From a virus, in the IMG/VR virus record IMGVR_UViG_3300034121_000706, positions 1 through 53,411 of that record: DNA of 53,411 nucleotides; one strand, written 5' to 3'. This document shows positions 1 through 9,404 of the stretch, piece by piece. The position numbers and the translations under genes were made by a program. Within the stretch, counting starts at the first letter, position 1. Each line of letters starts with the position of its first letter. The notes under the pieces are model-generated. The model did no database searches. It worked only from the letters and a program-made list of their open reading frames with translations, and was not told the origin of the DNA.

Positions 1-474
1 AATAGTTCCCTTTTTTAACATTGAACCATTATCTAAAATAATAGCATCACCATTTGATATACTGATATTAAAACCGCCTGTTGTATTTCCGTTTGTAAGT
101 GTTTGTTGCAAATCTTGCGAACCGCCCCCACCGCCCGAACTATCTATAATAGCATATCGAATACCATTAATCTTAAATACTAAGCTATCTAAATTTCTGT
201 AAAGTGTATCTACTTTGCGGATTGAACGAACCGCAGTAATTGAATCATTTAAAGCACTTTGTGTTACACCTGAACCTGAAAACGTCTGCCATGTTGCACG
301 ACCGTTTGCATCCGAAGTTAATACCTTACCATTGGATGCGCCTTTGATTAGGTAGATTGCCGAATCAAAACGCACACCCTTTGCAAACCATGTCGAATCT
401 CTAAACTTATTTACTATCTGCGACTGTGCAGACAATGAAAATAATAATAATAATATTGTTATCGCTTTTTTCAT
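1..474 (-). CDS. Partial secreted fibre-like protein (N-terminal 158 residues)
   Basis: The reading frame is open from ATG at 474 to the window edge, so only the N-terminus is present. It begins with a clear signal peptide: MKK, a hydrophobic run ITILLLLFSLS, then AQSQ. After this comes the motif GKVLTSDANGRATWQ, of a type common in tail-fibre and cell-surface proteins of Bacteroidota. Near residues 120-125 there is a five-glycine run followed by low-complexity, beta-prone sequence. It is the last of three signal-peptide proteins in the structural block and lies 4 nt beyond the stop of the preceding 120-aa gene. A receptor-binding or fibre role is inferred from position and motif. Confidence 0.7.
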   Translation of the reverse strand, partial: MKKAITILLLLFSLSAQSQIVNKFRDSTWFAKGVRFDSAIYLIKGASNGKVLTSDANGRATWQTFSGSGVTQSALNDSITAVRSIRKVDTLYRNLDSLVFKINGIRYAIIDSSGGGGGSQDLQQTLTNGNTTGGFNISISNGDAIILDNGSMLKKGTI

Positions 475-477
475 TAT

Positions 478-840
478 TTATATATAAATAAACTGTAAAA
501 TAGTTCCTGTATCAATAGACGATATAAACGTCACCGTGCCTGTTGTTGCATTTAATGAATAATCGGTTGGTATTCTTATTGAATTATCTGTAAATACCAT
601 TACAAGTGCTTTGCCTATTAGTAAATTGTCCTGTATCGTTGTAGTTCCTGTTGCAGTTTTAGTTAGATTTTTTACTTCACCAACCAAAACTGTATTTGTT
701 ACTGGTGCTGATCCAAGCGGATTTGATGGTGTTCCATTACCACTAATAGTACCATCAGTGAAAACCATGCTCAACCCCCTGTAAACCTCTACATTCACAA
801 CAACCGGTTCGCTTCTTATTTCTACTATAACTTCACCCAT
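478..840 (-). CDS. Small beta-rich fibre-associated protein
   Basis: The protein has 120 residues and is beta-prone throughout, with no signal peptide. It contains DGTISGNGTPSNPLG near residue 29, a segment like those in fibre proteins of Bacteroidota phages and prophages. Its start overlaps the end of the upstream 104-aa gene by 16 bp, and it is followed after 3 nt by the signal-peptide fibre gene, so the three form one operon end. The role as a virion or fibre-base component is inference from location; no family was recognised. Confidence 0.6.
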   Translation of the reverse strand: MGEVIVEIRSEPVVVNVEVYRGLSMVFTDGTISGNGTPSNPLGSAPVTNTVLVGEVKNLTKTATGTTTIQDNLLIGKALVMVFTDNSIRIPTDYSLNATTGTVTFISSIDTGTILQFIYI

Positions 841-1139
841 ATAATATCGTCTATTTTAAAGGTGAAGCCATCTGCTAAAACAACCGTTATTACAACTCTC
901 CATTGACCTACTTCCCAATCTATCAATGCATCAACTAATAGCGAAAACTGATTTGCCGTTGGTGGCGTTATTCCATTTCCAACAGTAAATGGTTTATCTA
1001 CACCATCGTAACTTGCTACTGCTGTAATAGTAGCGGTAGAAATAGGCATGGGTGTTCCGTCTGCATAACTACATACATAAGTTTGACCTATAAATGTTGT
1101 ACCCTGTCTGTGTTCTACCATAATAATCTGATGTATCAA
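825..1139 (-). CDS. Small Ig-like/BppU-like structural protein
   Basis: The protein has 104 residues. An internal start at Met7 (MVEHRQG) fits better with related proteins that begin with a basic residue followed by QGxTF. The pattern QGTTF, a beta-sandwich middle and the tail motif GQWRVVI resembles small phage proteins that join fibres to baseplates (BppU N-terminal-like). It is the first minus-strand gene after the divergent region at 1140-1211, so that spacer should hold its promoter. Function is inferred; similarity is by eye only. Confidence 0.55.
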   Translation of the reverse strand: MIHQIIMVEHRQGTTFIGQTYVCSYADGTPMPISTATITAVASYDGVDKPFTVGNGITPPTANQFSLLVDALIDWEVGQWRVVITVVLADGFTFKIDDIIWVKL

Positions 1140-1211
1140 AAATAAACCTTATTAAATATCTGTAAGCTAACTTTTGAGTTACAGAAGGCTTTAGTTGACT
1201 ATTTTTACAGC
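1140..1211. promoter_or_regulatory. Divergent spacer with inverted repeat
   Basis: This 72-bp gap separates a leftward gene (start 1139) from the rightward 1448-aa gene (start 1212), so it should promote both ways. It holds the inverted repeat CTGTAA-N13-TTACAG and, on the plus strand, AACTTTTG, one mismatch from the Bacteroidota -7 box TAnnTTTG. Parts of it (AATATCTGTAA, TTTTGA, TAGTTGAC, GCATGG, in order) recur at 14443-14516. Confidence 0.4.
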
Positions 1212-4200
1212 ATGGGTACTATTAAACAGAAGAATACTTTTGAAGGTGGATTAAATAAAGACACCACCCCTGAATCCATAAAAAATAATGAACTTATTGA
1301 TGCAGTTAATATGGATATTATCGGTGACGGTAAGTATTCAAAACTGCAAAATATTAAAGGCACAACTAAGGTTATTGATTATCTGCCAACAGGATATGAT
1401 ATAGCAACACTAAATGTACTCGGTGTATATGAGGTATATGTCAATTATGACTACAATTGTGATGCTGTATTCGAGAAAAAGCACGTTTCCTTAATCATTT
1501 TCTCATACGATGCAAATTCAGGTAGTGTTATTACATTGGTTGACCTTATAGATAATGCAAGACACCAACTTTACCCAAATACGACAGACGGCACAACACT
1601 TGATTTTCCACCACTCGGCACGTTAGATGCTTCCTACACAGAGGAACGTGGCACACCGCAGATATATTGGGATGATTTTAAAAACGTATTAAGAAGCCTT
1701 AATTTAAACGTATCGTGTAGTCCTACACTGCCACCACCGTCAATACGTGAACTTGAAGTGCGTAAACGGTATGCAGGTGGACAGCCAAATCTTGTTGCGA
1801 TAGAAGATGATGGCGTAGTACTATCCGGCACATATCAGTTTGCATTCAGATTTTATAATACCATTTCGGGTAACAGTTCTGATATATCCTTATTCTGTAA
1901 TCCAATATCAGTAGCAAAATCAGATTGTACTACTGTAAATTACGATGAACAATTAGGTGGTGAACTCGGTGAGATAATCAATAAAAAGATTGTATTGTCG
2001 GTTGACCTGACATCGGAAGCGCAATACTACGATGCAATACAGTTATACGTTATAAAGAATACCGATGGATTGCCGATACCATCAAATATTGTGTACCAAA
2101 CCGCACCAAAGAAGGATTGGTACGATAATCCTGACCGTATTATATATTCCAATCTTGGTATTGTGGAAACAACTATACCAGTTGAGAACGTGGTTACGGA
2201 AGATGCAGGAATTATGTGTGCGAAGACGCAGGTAATTAAGGATAACAGACTGTTTCGTGGCAATATCAGATATTATGACCGAACCAACGACAGAGGTGGT
2301 TCTACCATAGAAAATGCATACACAATAAAACGTGATGCTGATTTTAAATGTGGTGAAGAAAGCAACCGGCACAAAGGTTATTTCCGCAAAGAAGTATATC
2401 CTTTTGGTGTAGCCTACCACGATGAGTATATGAATTTTGGAAACGTAGAACCATTTGACTTTTCAGGTTTCTTTAAACAGAACACTCGCAGGACAACACC
2501 GTGTAACGGATATTCACACCCGACACCTACAACTTGGGTTGTGGTAATTGCCGATACTTCCGACCTGGCAATCGGTGATAGCGTATCATTCAACTCGAAT
2601 ATTGCACAGATTATCGGCATAACACCTACCACTATAACGATTAACGATGATATTGCCATTACATTAGGTGCTTCATTGAATATCCTGTACTCACAGAAAG
2701 GGAATCAAACTATGGATTGGGCGTGGAAATTCCCTGACCGTTCCGATAATCAGTTTGTATTAATGTCTGATGATGATAAACCGCAGTCAATAGGGTTACA
2801 TATAAAAGGAATTAAGAACCACCCTACTTGGGCGAAAGGCTTTGCTATTGTACGCCAAAAGCGTGTAAAGAATATACTATATCAATCACCGCATATACCA
2901 ACAGTCGGGGTTATGGGTGTGCCAACGCAGGGTATCGGTGCGATAAAGATTGATAAGAATACCAAAAAGATTACCGATGATGCGGATGCAGACTATAAAA
3001 AAGAGTTTGACTGCATACTGCCGAAAGTATTTGGTATGGGTATGGCTAAAAATATACCACGTTATCAGCTTAATTTCTACAATGATGCGGTAATGAAAAA
3101 ACGTGCTGAATGGTACGCTGCGTTCTACTCTTATTATCAAAATCACAATAAAGCCTACTCTAATACGCAAGATGCGGTAGGTTACGGTGCTGAAATACCT
3201 AATTACTGCTTAGTATATAATCCTGACTATATATTTAACAAATCAGGTAATCCAACATTCTACGATACCTTATCCGGTAACAACGAACTTGTAGTGGTAG
3301 ATGCAATCGCTTACAGGCGCAAGATTGTACACGAAGAAGATAACAAACTCAATATCAGCAATGCATATCAGGCGTTAAAACGTGAAAACTACTTTTATAA
3401 TTCAGGTGGCTATATTCAGTACCTATCAGGATTGAAGCAATATTTCACCAAATTACAGGATATTGATACCGATATTACCGATAATAAAATCATCAAAGAT
3501 TACCTATTGGTGTTAAATGGAGTTGAGCAATTCTTAACCAACAAGCCATTTAGTTCTGACGTATTCTATGATATTGACTATTGGGGTTACTTAGAAAAAC
3601 TATCCAATCAACAAGGTACATCAAATGCAATACCCGATACAACATCACAAGACCAATTCATAAACTCCGCAGCCAATCAGCGTTCTATACTGCTAAATAC
3701 AGATAAGAAACTGATTGACTTCACGTACTGGATATATGAGAAGTATTTTAACCAAAGCGTTAATCTATTCCCTTTTATCACGGCTTATACAGATAAAATA
3801 TACACTACATCACATTTAAACCGTACCGTAGGGGATATTAGAGATAAAGGTATTCGTGATATTGAAAACGATACAAGAGAACTGCCGGTACGAAACATAT
3901 TTATTGATGATGGACAAATCGCAGGTGGTTGTTACATAGTAAATAACGAAAGAGGATTATCGGACAGTCGCTATTCCAAAGTGTCAAACGAGTGGGTATT
4001 CACAGGCACATACGTTGCTTTGTCTGAATCAGACATTCTAAACAACACGCCAATAGATGTTGATATTTGGGGTGGTGACTGTTTTGTTTCTAAGTATTCC
4101 GTGAAAATTAATAACAACACCCAAAGGGTAAGTGATGTTTACACGAATATCCACGCAGAAGCAGATGATTACGACAGCAAGGGCACAATTCCCGATCCAT

Positions 4201-5558
4201 TGCAGTTTATGAAGAACACAAAGACAGGCTCATTTAAAGCAAATGTTGAGTTCCTAGAGTTATACTTGGAATCTGAAACGAATACTAATTACCATCAGGA
4301 GAAGAACGAGTACCCTGCATATAAAGGAAATCAGATAGCAAACTATTCTAATCCATATTTCTATCGTTACAATGGTTCGTATTCCGTAAACAATGAGAGC
4401 AAGGTATTTGTATCTAAGGATTTAGAAACGTTTACAGTAAACAAAACTTACTTTCCTGCACGTATAGTGTATAGCGACCAAAGGTTATACCAAGCAGACG
4501 GTAGTGGATTTATTGATACAGATGGATTTTCACGATTCGCAGTTCTAAACCGTAAAGATGAAGATGAGCAGTATGGACAGATAATAAAACTGATTGACTT
4601 TGGTGGTAACAATCTGTACGCTATTCAGGAACGCAAAGTTAAGGCAGAGCCAATCGGTATTGATATGGTACAACAAGGCGACAACCGTTCACTTGTATTA
4701 GGTACTGCATCTGTAATTGGTAATGGCGGTTACTACTTAGGTTTCAATAATGGAAGTCAACATATCCGTTCTGTAAAATCCCATAATGGGAACTGCTACT
4801 TTGTGGATGCAAAGAAGCAACAGGTTATCTCATTCGCTGACGGTGGGTTTGAGTTTGTTTCAGAACAGAACATGATTACATACTTCAAGAACCTACTGTT
4901 TAACGATACACAGATACGTGAGATTGATTTAAGTGGCTATATTGATGCCACACAGGACAATATGGAGTATATTATCAGTAAAAGGGTACATAGTTCCATT
5001 GCACAAGATATTGTTGTATTTAACGCTAAAAACAAGAAGTTTAAAACCCGTATCAATATTGGGAACGATATAATACTCAATGGTGTCTATGCAGGTCAAC
5101 AGTTATACCTACTTAACAAAGGAAGTGTTTATACCGCTTACACAAATAACCAACGTGGATTATGGTTTGGAACATACCGAAACTCATTATTCAAGTTTGT
5201 AGTTAATGATTATGCAGGGTTTGTAAAGATATTCAATGTATTCAACTTTGAAATGAAAGGTGGTTTCCTTGTAAATAAAGACAGAGGTAGTGCTACCGTT
5301 CCGAGTATTACTCCCGATTATCCTAATCAGGAAGCTGATTTATTAATACACGATACAAACAGTATTGCACCGCCACCATTCCAAATGCGTAACTATCAGT
5401 TTTGGTTAAACCGTATTCGTAACAAACAAGACAGAAGCAAGTTGCGTGGTGACTATATGGAAGTTGAGTTTGTGATTGCTAATGATGCAACAGATAACCG
5501 TGAAGTGGAGATAATGTCAATCAGTACAGATTGTGAAACGAGTTATAGAAATCGTTAA
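1212..5558 (+). CDS. Muzzle/nozzle-type tail protein candidate
   Basis: The 1448-residue protein has no signal peptide. Its N-terminus (F-E-G-G-L-N-K-D-T at 10-18, then ELIDAVNMD) has the pattern typical of P22 gp10/T7 gp12-type nozzle proteins and of crAss-like muzzle proteins: a GGLN(K/Q)D opening, then a conserved Asn-Met/Val-Asp segment. The rest is beta-rich, as in propeller-containing nozzle proteins. The domain near 1160-1290 (ISFADGGFEF, FNAKNKKF) looks like beta-propeller blades. It is the only plus-strand gene in the structural region, and its TAA overlaps the TAA of the opposing gene inside a shared TTAA. The name is inferred from the N-terminal pattern, size and neighbourhood. Confidence 0.6.
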   Translation: MGTIKQKNTFEGGLNKDTTPESIKNNELIDAVNMDIIGDGKYSKLQNIKGTTKVIDYLPTGYDIATLNVLGVYEVYVNYDYNCDAVFEKKHVSLIIFSYDANSGSVITLVDLIDNARHQLYPNTTDGTTLDFPPLGTLDASYTEERGTPQIYWDDFKNVLRSLNLNVSCSPTLPPPSIRELEVRKRYAGGQPNLVAIEDDGVVLSGTYQFAFRFYNTISGNSSDISLFCNPISVAKSDCTTVNYDEQLGGELGEIINKKIVLSVDLTSEAQYYDAIQLYVIKNTDGLPIPSNIVYQTAPKKDWYDNPDRIIYSNLGIVETTIPVENVVTEDAGIMCAKTQVIKDNRLFRGNIRYYDRTNDRGGSTIENAYTIKRDADFKCGEESNRHKGYFRKEVYPFGVAYHDEYMNFGNVEPFDFSGFFKQNTRRTTPCNGYSHPTPTTWVVVIADTSDLAIGDSVSFNSNIAQIIGITPTTITINDDIAITLGASLNILYSQKGNQTMDWAWKFPDRSDNQFVLMSDDDKPQSIGLHIKGIKNHPTWAKGFAIVRQKRVKNILYQSPHIPTVGVMGVPTQGIGAIKIDKNTKKITDDADADYKKEFDCILPKVFGMGMAKNIPRYQLNFYNDAVMKKRAEWYAAFYSYYQNHNKAYSNTQDAVGYGAEIPNYCLVYNPDYIFNKSGNPTFYDTLSGNNELVVVDAIAYRRKIVHEEDNKLNISNAYQALKRENYFYNSGGYIQYLSGLKQYFTKLQDIDTDITDNKIIKDYLLVLNGVEQFLTNKPFSSDVFYDIDYWGYLEKLSNQQGTSNAIPDTTSQDQFINSAANQRSILLNTDKKLIDFTYWIYEKYFNQSVNLFPFITAYTDKIYTTSHLNRTVGDIRDKGIRDIENDTRELPVRNIFIDDGQIAGGCYIVNNERGLSDSRYSKVSNEWVFTGTYVALSESDILNNTPIDVDIWGGDCFVSKYSVKINNNTQRVSDVYTNIHAEADDYDSKGTIPDPLQFMKNTKTGSFKANVEFLELYLESETNTNYHQEKNEYPAYKGNQIANYSNPYFYRYNGSYSVNNESKVFVSKDLETFTVNKTYFPARIVYSDQRLYQADGSGFIDTDGFSRFAVLNRKDEDEQYGQIIKLIDFGGNNLYAIQERKVKAEPIGIDMVQQGDNRSLVLGTASVIGNGGYYLGFNNGSQHIRSVKSHNGNCYFVDAKKQQVISFADGGFEFVSEQNMITYFKNLLFNDTQIREIDLSGYIDATQDNMEYIISKRVHSSIAQDIVVFNAKNKKFKTRINIGNDIILNGVYAGQQLYLLNKGSVYTAYTNNQRGLWFGTYRNSLFKFVVNDYAGFVKIFNVFNFEMKGGFLVNKDRGSATVPSITPDYPNQEADLLIHDTNSIAPPPFQMRNYQFWLNRIRNKQDRSKLRGDYMEVEFVIANDATDNREVEIMSISTDCETSYRNR

Positions 5559-6229
5559 TACAGCCGATTAACAAACATAGCAGGTGAGAATCCTGCATTA
5601 AGCCACGTTACACCCAATTTCTTTAATTCCAATGTATTTGGCATCATAATATTTCCGTATGCCTGGTCTGCAAGTTTAGTCCATAACTGATACTCGTATT
5701 GTACTTCGCTTTGTGGTGTACTATCCTTGAACTTATTGCGTTGTGTAGATTTGGTTTTCCAAATAATATACTGCTTGATTGCTCTACCTGCCTTGCCATC
5801 AACTAATGGTGTACCACACTCACCTAATGGCTGTCCGATATACTTCATTTTGGCTAATGTATATTGCTTACCGTTACTGCTGATATTGATATGTGTTGCA
5901 TTTTCACCTACCGTAACCTCGCAGGTTGACGTACAATTTTCACAGCAACTGCAACTCTCTGTATCGCTATCCATGTGCGGTTTAACACACGCACCGGCAT
6001 CGGTTTTTAATGTAATACTCAACGGTGCTACAAAATCCTTTGGTTTGCGGAACTGTAAATCATCAATAGGCAACCATTCTGTTTCTACTGCAAATAGCTT
6101 ACTGCCACCGATTGCTCTCATGGCTTCCTTACTCCATGTCAGCATAATAGGTAACATACTTTCATCCGGCAATGCTAATTCAACCATTACCTCTGCAATT
6201 AATTGTCGGGTACTAAGTTGGTATGCCAT
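5555..6229 (-). CDS. Probable connector/ring protein, Cys-rich insert
   Basis: The protein has 224 residues and is one of three consecutive genes of about 215-226 aa between the fibre gene and the muzzle candidate. That size and placement are typical of head-tail connector or ring proteins in podoviruses. Residues 1-60 are helical (LIAEVMVELALPDE, SKEAMRAIGG). A cysteine cluster, C-x-C-C-x2-C-x3-C, lies near residues 93-102 and may bind metal or form disulfides. Its start overlaps the upstream gene by 17 bp. Ring-protein identity is inferred. Confidence 0.55.
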   Translation of the reverse strand: MAYQLSTRQLIAEVMVELALPDESMLPIMLTWSKEAMRAIGGSKLFAVETEWLPIDDLQFRKPKDFVAPLSITLKTDAGACVKPHMDSDTESCSCCENCTSTCEVTVGENATHINISSNGKQYTLAKMKYIGQPLGECGTPLVDGKAGRAIKQYIIWKTKSTQRNKFKDSTPQSEVQYEYQLWTKLADQAYGNIMMPNTLELKKLGVTWLNAGFSPAMFVNRLY

Positions 6230-6857
6230 CGTCTTGTAAATCTATTTTGGTTTGTAATTCTCTTAATCCAATTTTCTCTGCCTGGTCTAATATGCTCGGT
6301 ATTAACTCGTCAACGATTGGGTAATTTTCCGTATCTGGCATATCCGTTGTATCACAACTCGCTATATACGCAGTCAGTTTACAGTAACTTGGGAACACGC
6401 CATTAAACAAATAAATCTTATCTGCTACACGAACAAAGTATGCGAACTTAGATGAAAACTCTAATTTTAAATTCATGCCTAATTGTGCGATATTCGTTAC
6501 TCGCATAATTTGATTACTGCCTTGCATTAACTGTACAATACCACCGTCATTCGGTAATGCTAATATTCCTTTTGTTGTACCATCGCTATTCTGTGGTAGT
6601 TGTATGTATTGTCGTGTATTGCAATTACCAATACAAGTATCTGTTTCAGTTTGTACCAATAGACAGTCGTATGGTTTAATTATTTGTGCAGGAACTTCGC
6701 CACCGTTTCTTTTATTAATCCATTCAGACATTAATGATGCGGATGCAGTATCTAACCAAAAGCGTATCTGTTCTCTTGGAATAGCAAAATCATCACTCGG
6801 TTTAGCGTGTGACAATCGCAATTCTACATCGCTTATCATGTTGTCTATACTCGGCAT
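6213..6857 (-). CDS. Probable connector/ring protein
   Basis: The protein has 214 residues, with a helical N-terminus (SDVELRLSHAKPSDDFAIPREQIRFWLD) followed by a beta-rich middle and a helical end (ELIPSILDQAEKIGLREL). The helix-beta-helix arrangement and placement match phage adaptor or ring proteins. A CIGNC pair sits near residue 75. Its ATG overlaps the preceding stop as TAATG, so translation is probably coupled. No specific family was recognised. Confidence 0.55.
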   Translation of the reverse strand: MPSIDNMISDVELRLSHAKPSDDFAIPREQIRFWLDTASASLMSEWINKRNGGEVPAQIIKPYDCLLVQTETDTCIGNCNTRQYIQLPQNSDGTTKGILALPNDGGIVQLMQGSNQIMRVTNIAQLGMNLKLEFSSKFAYFVRVADKIYLFNGVFPSYCKLTAYIASCDTTDMPDTENYPIVDELIPSILDQAEKIGLRELQTKIDLQDDGIPT

Positions 6858-7537
6858 TACTGTTTATTTTCCTGTGCCATTGCAGCTTCATTTAACTGCA
6901 CTTCACGTATTTTAATTGCATAATATTGTTCCATTCTTACCAACACATCATTTATAGCAGAATCACCCAAATCAGGATTAACATTATTCGTTGGTGTAGC
7001 AAGGTCTAATAATACCTTCTTTGGATAACGAGTAACCGTAAATGTAGCACTCCACGTTTGTTCGGGTAACACCTGAACGTAACCATCGTAACCTAACCAT
7101 ATAGGTCTGTTCACCTTTGGCTTTGTAAAAGCATTGCCTATTATCTGTGCGTAATCATTGTGCCGTACATAACGTGCTTTCCTTTTGGTGGCATCACTTT
7201 CATCCGATACAAGTGGTGTATTGATATGAAATAACTTTTGACTTCCTGTTAACTGTGCTTCAATAATTGCGTCTGTAATCTTGCCCGTGTTGTCACTGCT
7301 AACTGTAACCGGCTGAATTAATGATTTCCATTTATGTAAATCAGTCTGTGACATTTCAAAGGCATACGGCAAAGTACCGTTCTCACCACGTTTATTCTTA
7401 TTATTGAATTGGTCGGATAACACCGATAGTGATGCACGGTTGAATGTTTCCGTAAACTCGAAATCTTCTATTGAAGCATCACCGTACTTGTCAATCAGCG
7501 TGTTTAAAAACCTTGTGTATGTTTCGGCTATCGTCAT
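6857..7537 (-). CDS. Probable connector/ring protein
   Basis: The protein has 226 residues. The N-terminus (AETYTRFLNTLIDKYGDASI) is helical. The middle is mixed, with repeated basic segments such as TKRKARYVRHNDYAQII, and the end is a long helix (INDVLVRMEQYYAIKIREVQLNEAAM). It is joined to both neighbours by single-base TAATG overlaps, which implies coupled translation and a shared structure. An adaptor role next to the portal is inferred from synteny and size only. Confidence 0.55.
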   Translation of the reverse strand: MTIAETYTRFLNTLIDKYGDASIEDFEFTETFNRASLSVLSDQFNNKNKRGENGTLPYAFEMSQTDLHKWKSLIQPVTVSSDNTGKITDAIIEAQLTGSQKLFHINTPLVSDESDATKRKARYVRHNDYAQIIGNAFTKPKVNRPIWLGYDGYVQVLPEQTWSATFTVTRYPKKVLLDLATPTNNVNPDLGDSAINDVLVRMEQYYAIKIREVQLNEAAMAQENKQ

Positions 7538-9183
7538 TATGGCAAGTCATATTCTGTGATTGTGTATGGTACGTTTTCAAGTTCCGTTGGACACACATAA
7601 TTAGTATTTATGCCCGTAGGTATATCTATCGTAATATCAAGCAACTTTGGAATACTTGCACCATTTGTAACAAGCAACGTTATAACCAATTCTCCACCGT
7701 ATGTATTTGTTCTCGCTACTGTAAAGTTGCTGAACTTATACAAACTACTAACTACTAAATCTAATCCATTTGTAACAGATTGAAGTCCTGTAAAGACAGG
7801 TAGTGCAGGGTTTAGTATGGTAGAAACAACACCTGTGTCATTTGTCCACTTCATTGAGTAAATCTGTGGCGTTCCTATGTCGTTTGTTATAGATATAGAA
7901 TTATACACCCTCAACGATGTGCCTGATTGCATACATAAATCTATTAATCCAGTAACGTTTAGGTTGTTAGGCGAACTCGTTATACTGTTTGTTATATAAA
8001 TATATGCCGTATCGGTTTGTCCATAAATATCTGTAAGCGTATATCTTAATGTATCAATACCGTTTGACGTTGCCTGGTACTGCAAACTTGTACTTGTTAA
8101 TACGGCATTACCTTTTGATGCACCACGTATAAGTCCACTCGCAAACACCGTATATGGTATAACATCATTTGAACCTACATTAAATGTTTGTGAAGCAGAA
8201 CTTGAAACACTATAAATATCATCATTCGCAACTAAGGCAGACAATGAAAATATAGGCACACTGGATGTCAATGTACTATCTTGCGTTCCACAGTATTTAT
8301 TTGATGCACATTTTTCTTTCCAAAATCTTGCTGTAATTTTTATGCTTCTTGCACCCTGAATATATCCATAAGGAATAGTCCATGATGTAACCGCACCTAA
8401 TGTTGAAGTTCCGCTTATTAATCCGTTTGCCATTACTGCACCCGTGCTATCGTATAACGTATATATGTACTCAATTTTTGTAAGACACATATCTGCCGGT
8501 ACTGCACCTATGCTATATGATGTAGCACTAACCGTTGTCGTTCCCGCCATACTCCCTATTGAATTGGTAGCGTATAATCTCCATACCTTACAGCTATCTA
8601 CCGTTGGATTGGTTGTTAAACAGGCAATATCAATCAGCTTATTCATTATACTATCAAAGTTTCTCGGAACACCTAAACAACTTATATCTAAATTCCTAAC
8701 AATTTTAGATTTTACACTATCAATATCTACCGACAAATTAAACTGCAAAGATGCACCTACTATCTGTGATATAATGTTTACAGAACTATCAGAACTTATT
8801 ATAGATGTATTGTATGTAGATTCAAACTCTGTGGTTATATCTTCAATAGCATTCATTAAACTATCAATTCTATTAATAAGAGCCGTATCGCTACCAACAA
8901 GGCTATCTATTCTTGTTCTGTGTGCGCACAATGCATTATTGATACCTCTAAGGTGTCCGTTTAATGTAGCTGCGGTTGGTGAGTAACAAGTAGGTGTAGT
9001 GCCGTCAAAATGGTCTACCTCGCTTGTGTAACCGTTAAATCCTTGCTGTGGTGATGAGATACTACTCGGTGCTGTTAACCCTTTAGGACACGTAGGACAG
9101 TTAACCTGTCCATACGCATCCACAACAGCAAAAAGGGAAATCATTAGGACTATTAATCCTGTATTCTTAAATTTATTAAACAT
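7537..9183 (-). CDS. Secreted-type fibre/adhesin with Ig-like domain
   Basis: The protein has 548 residues. It starts with a signal peptide (basic start, hydrophobic LIVLMISLFAVV, then DAYGQ) followed by VNCPTC. Residues about 85-190 contain heptad-like segments with repeated IDSL/DSxxS motifs, suggesting a coiled-coil shaft. Residues about 315-400 have the pattern ANDD...VGSNDVIPY...DTLRYTLTD..G.TDTAYIYI, typical of cadherin-like 'tandem-95' Ig domains. The C-terminus is beta-rich. It lies between the ring proteins and small Cys-rich genes, so a virion fibre or receptor-binding protein is likely. A signal peptide on a virion protein is unusual. Confidence 0.65.
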   Translation of the reverse strand: MFNKFKNTGLIVLMISLFAVVDAYGQVNCPTCPKGLTAPSSISSPQQGFNGYTSEVDHFDGTTPTCYSPTAATLNGHLRGINNALCAHRTRIDSLVGSDTALINRIDSLMNAIEDITTEFESTYNTSIISSDSSVNIISQIVGASLQFNLSVDIDSVKSKIVRNLDISCLGVPRNFDSIMNKLIDIACLTTNPTVDSCKVWRLYATNSIGSMAGTTTVSATSYSIGAVPADMCLTKIEYIYTLYDSTGAVMANGLISGTSTLGAVTSWTIPYGYIQGARSIKITARFWKEKCASNKYCGTQDSTLTSSVPIFSLSALVANDDIYSVSSSASQTFNVGSNDVIPYTVFASGLIRGASKGNAVLTSTSLQYQATSNGIDTLRYTLTDIYGQTDTAYIYITNSITSSPNNLNVTGLIDLCMQSGTSLRVYNSISITNDIGTPQIYSMKWTNDTGVVSTILNPALPVFTGLQSVTNGLDLVVSSLYKFSNFTVARTNTYGGELVITLLVTNGASIPKLLDITIDIPTGINTNYVCPTELENVPYTITEYDLP

Positions 9184-9404
9184 TGTAGTCGTCTATAAAG
9201 GTTATCAATTTGTATTTCCGTTATGTATGTTCCTGCCGATTCAATGGCGTGTTTCAATGAATATACTTTTGCAATCTTTGCGCATAATCCACAATGGCTT
9301 TTACCGCAACAAACATATTCATTCAAACACACAACACTCTCTGCAAAGAACTGGTCTGTCCATAATAATATATTGGTCTTTTCCGTTGACGTTAGCATCC
9401 ACAA
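9153..9404 (-). CDS. Small Cys-rich structural-region protein
   Basis: The protein has 83 residues, with a cysteine-rich centre (CLNEYVCCGKSHCGLCAKIAKV) containing C-C-x4-C-x2-C. The flanks are helical. The end overlaps the next gene by 31 bp and the start overlaps the previous gene by 13 bp, a tight packing that supports a real gene. The start could instead be Met3. Function is unknown; a metal-binding or disulfide-linked virion part is possible. Confidence 0.55.
   Translation of the reverse strand: MWMLTSTEKTNILLWTDQFFAESVVCLNEYVCCGKSHCGLCAKIAKVYSLKHAIESAGTYITEIQIDNLYRRLQCLINLRIQD

Noticed and set aside
5727-6239. Plus-strand 170-codon frame
   Set aside because: It is the antisense of the well-supported 5555-6229 gene, and its protein is low-complexity hydrophobic.
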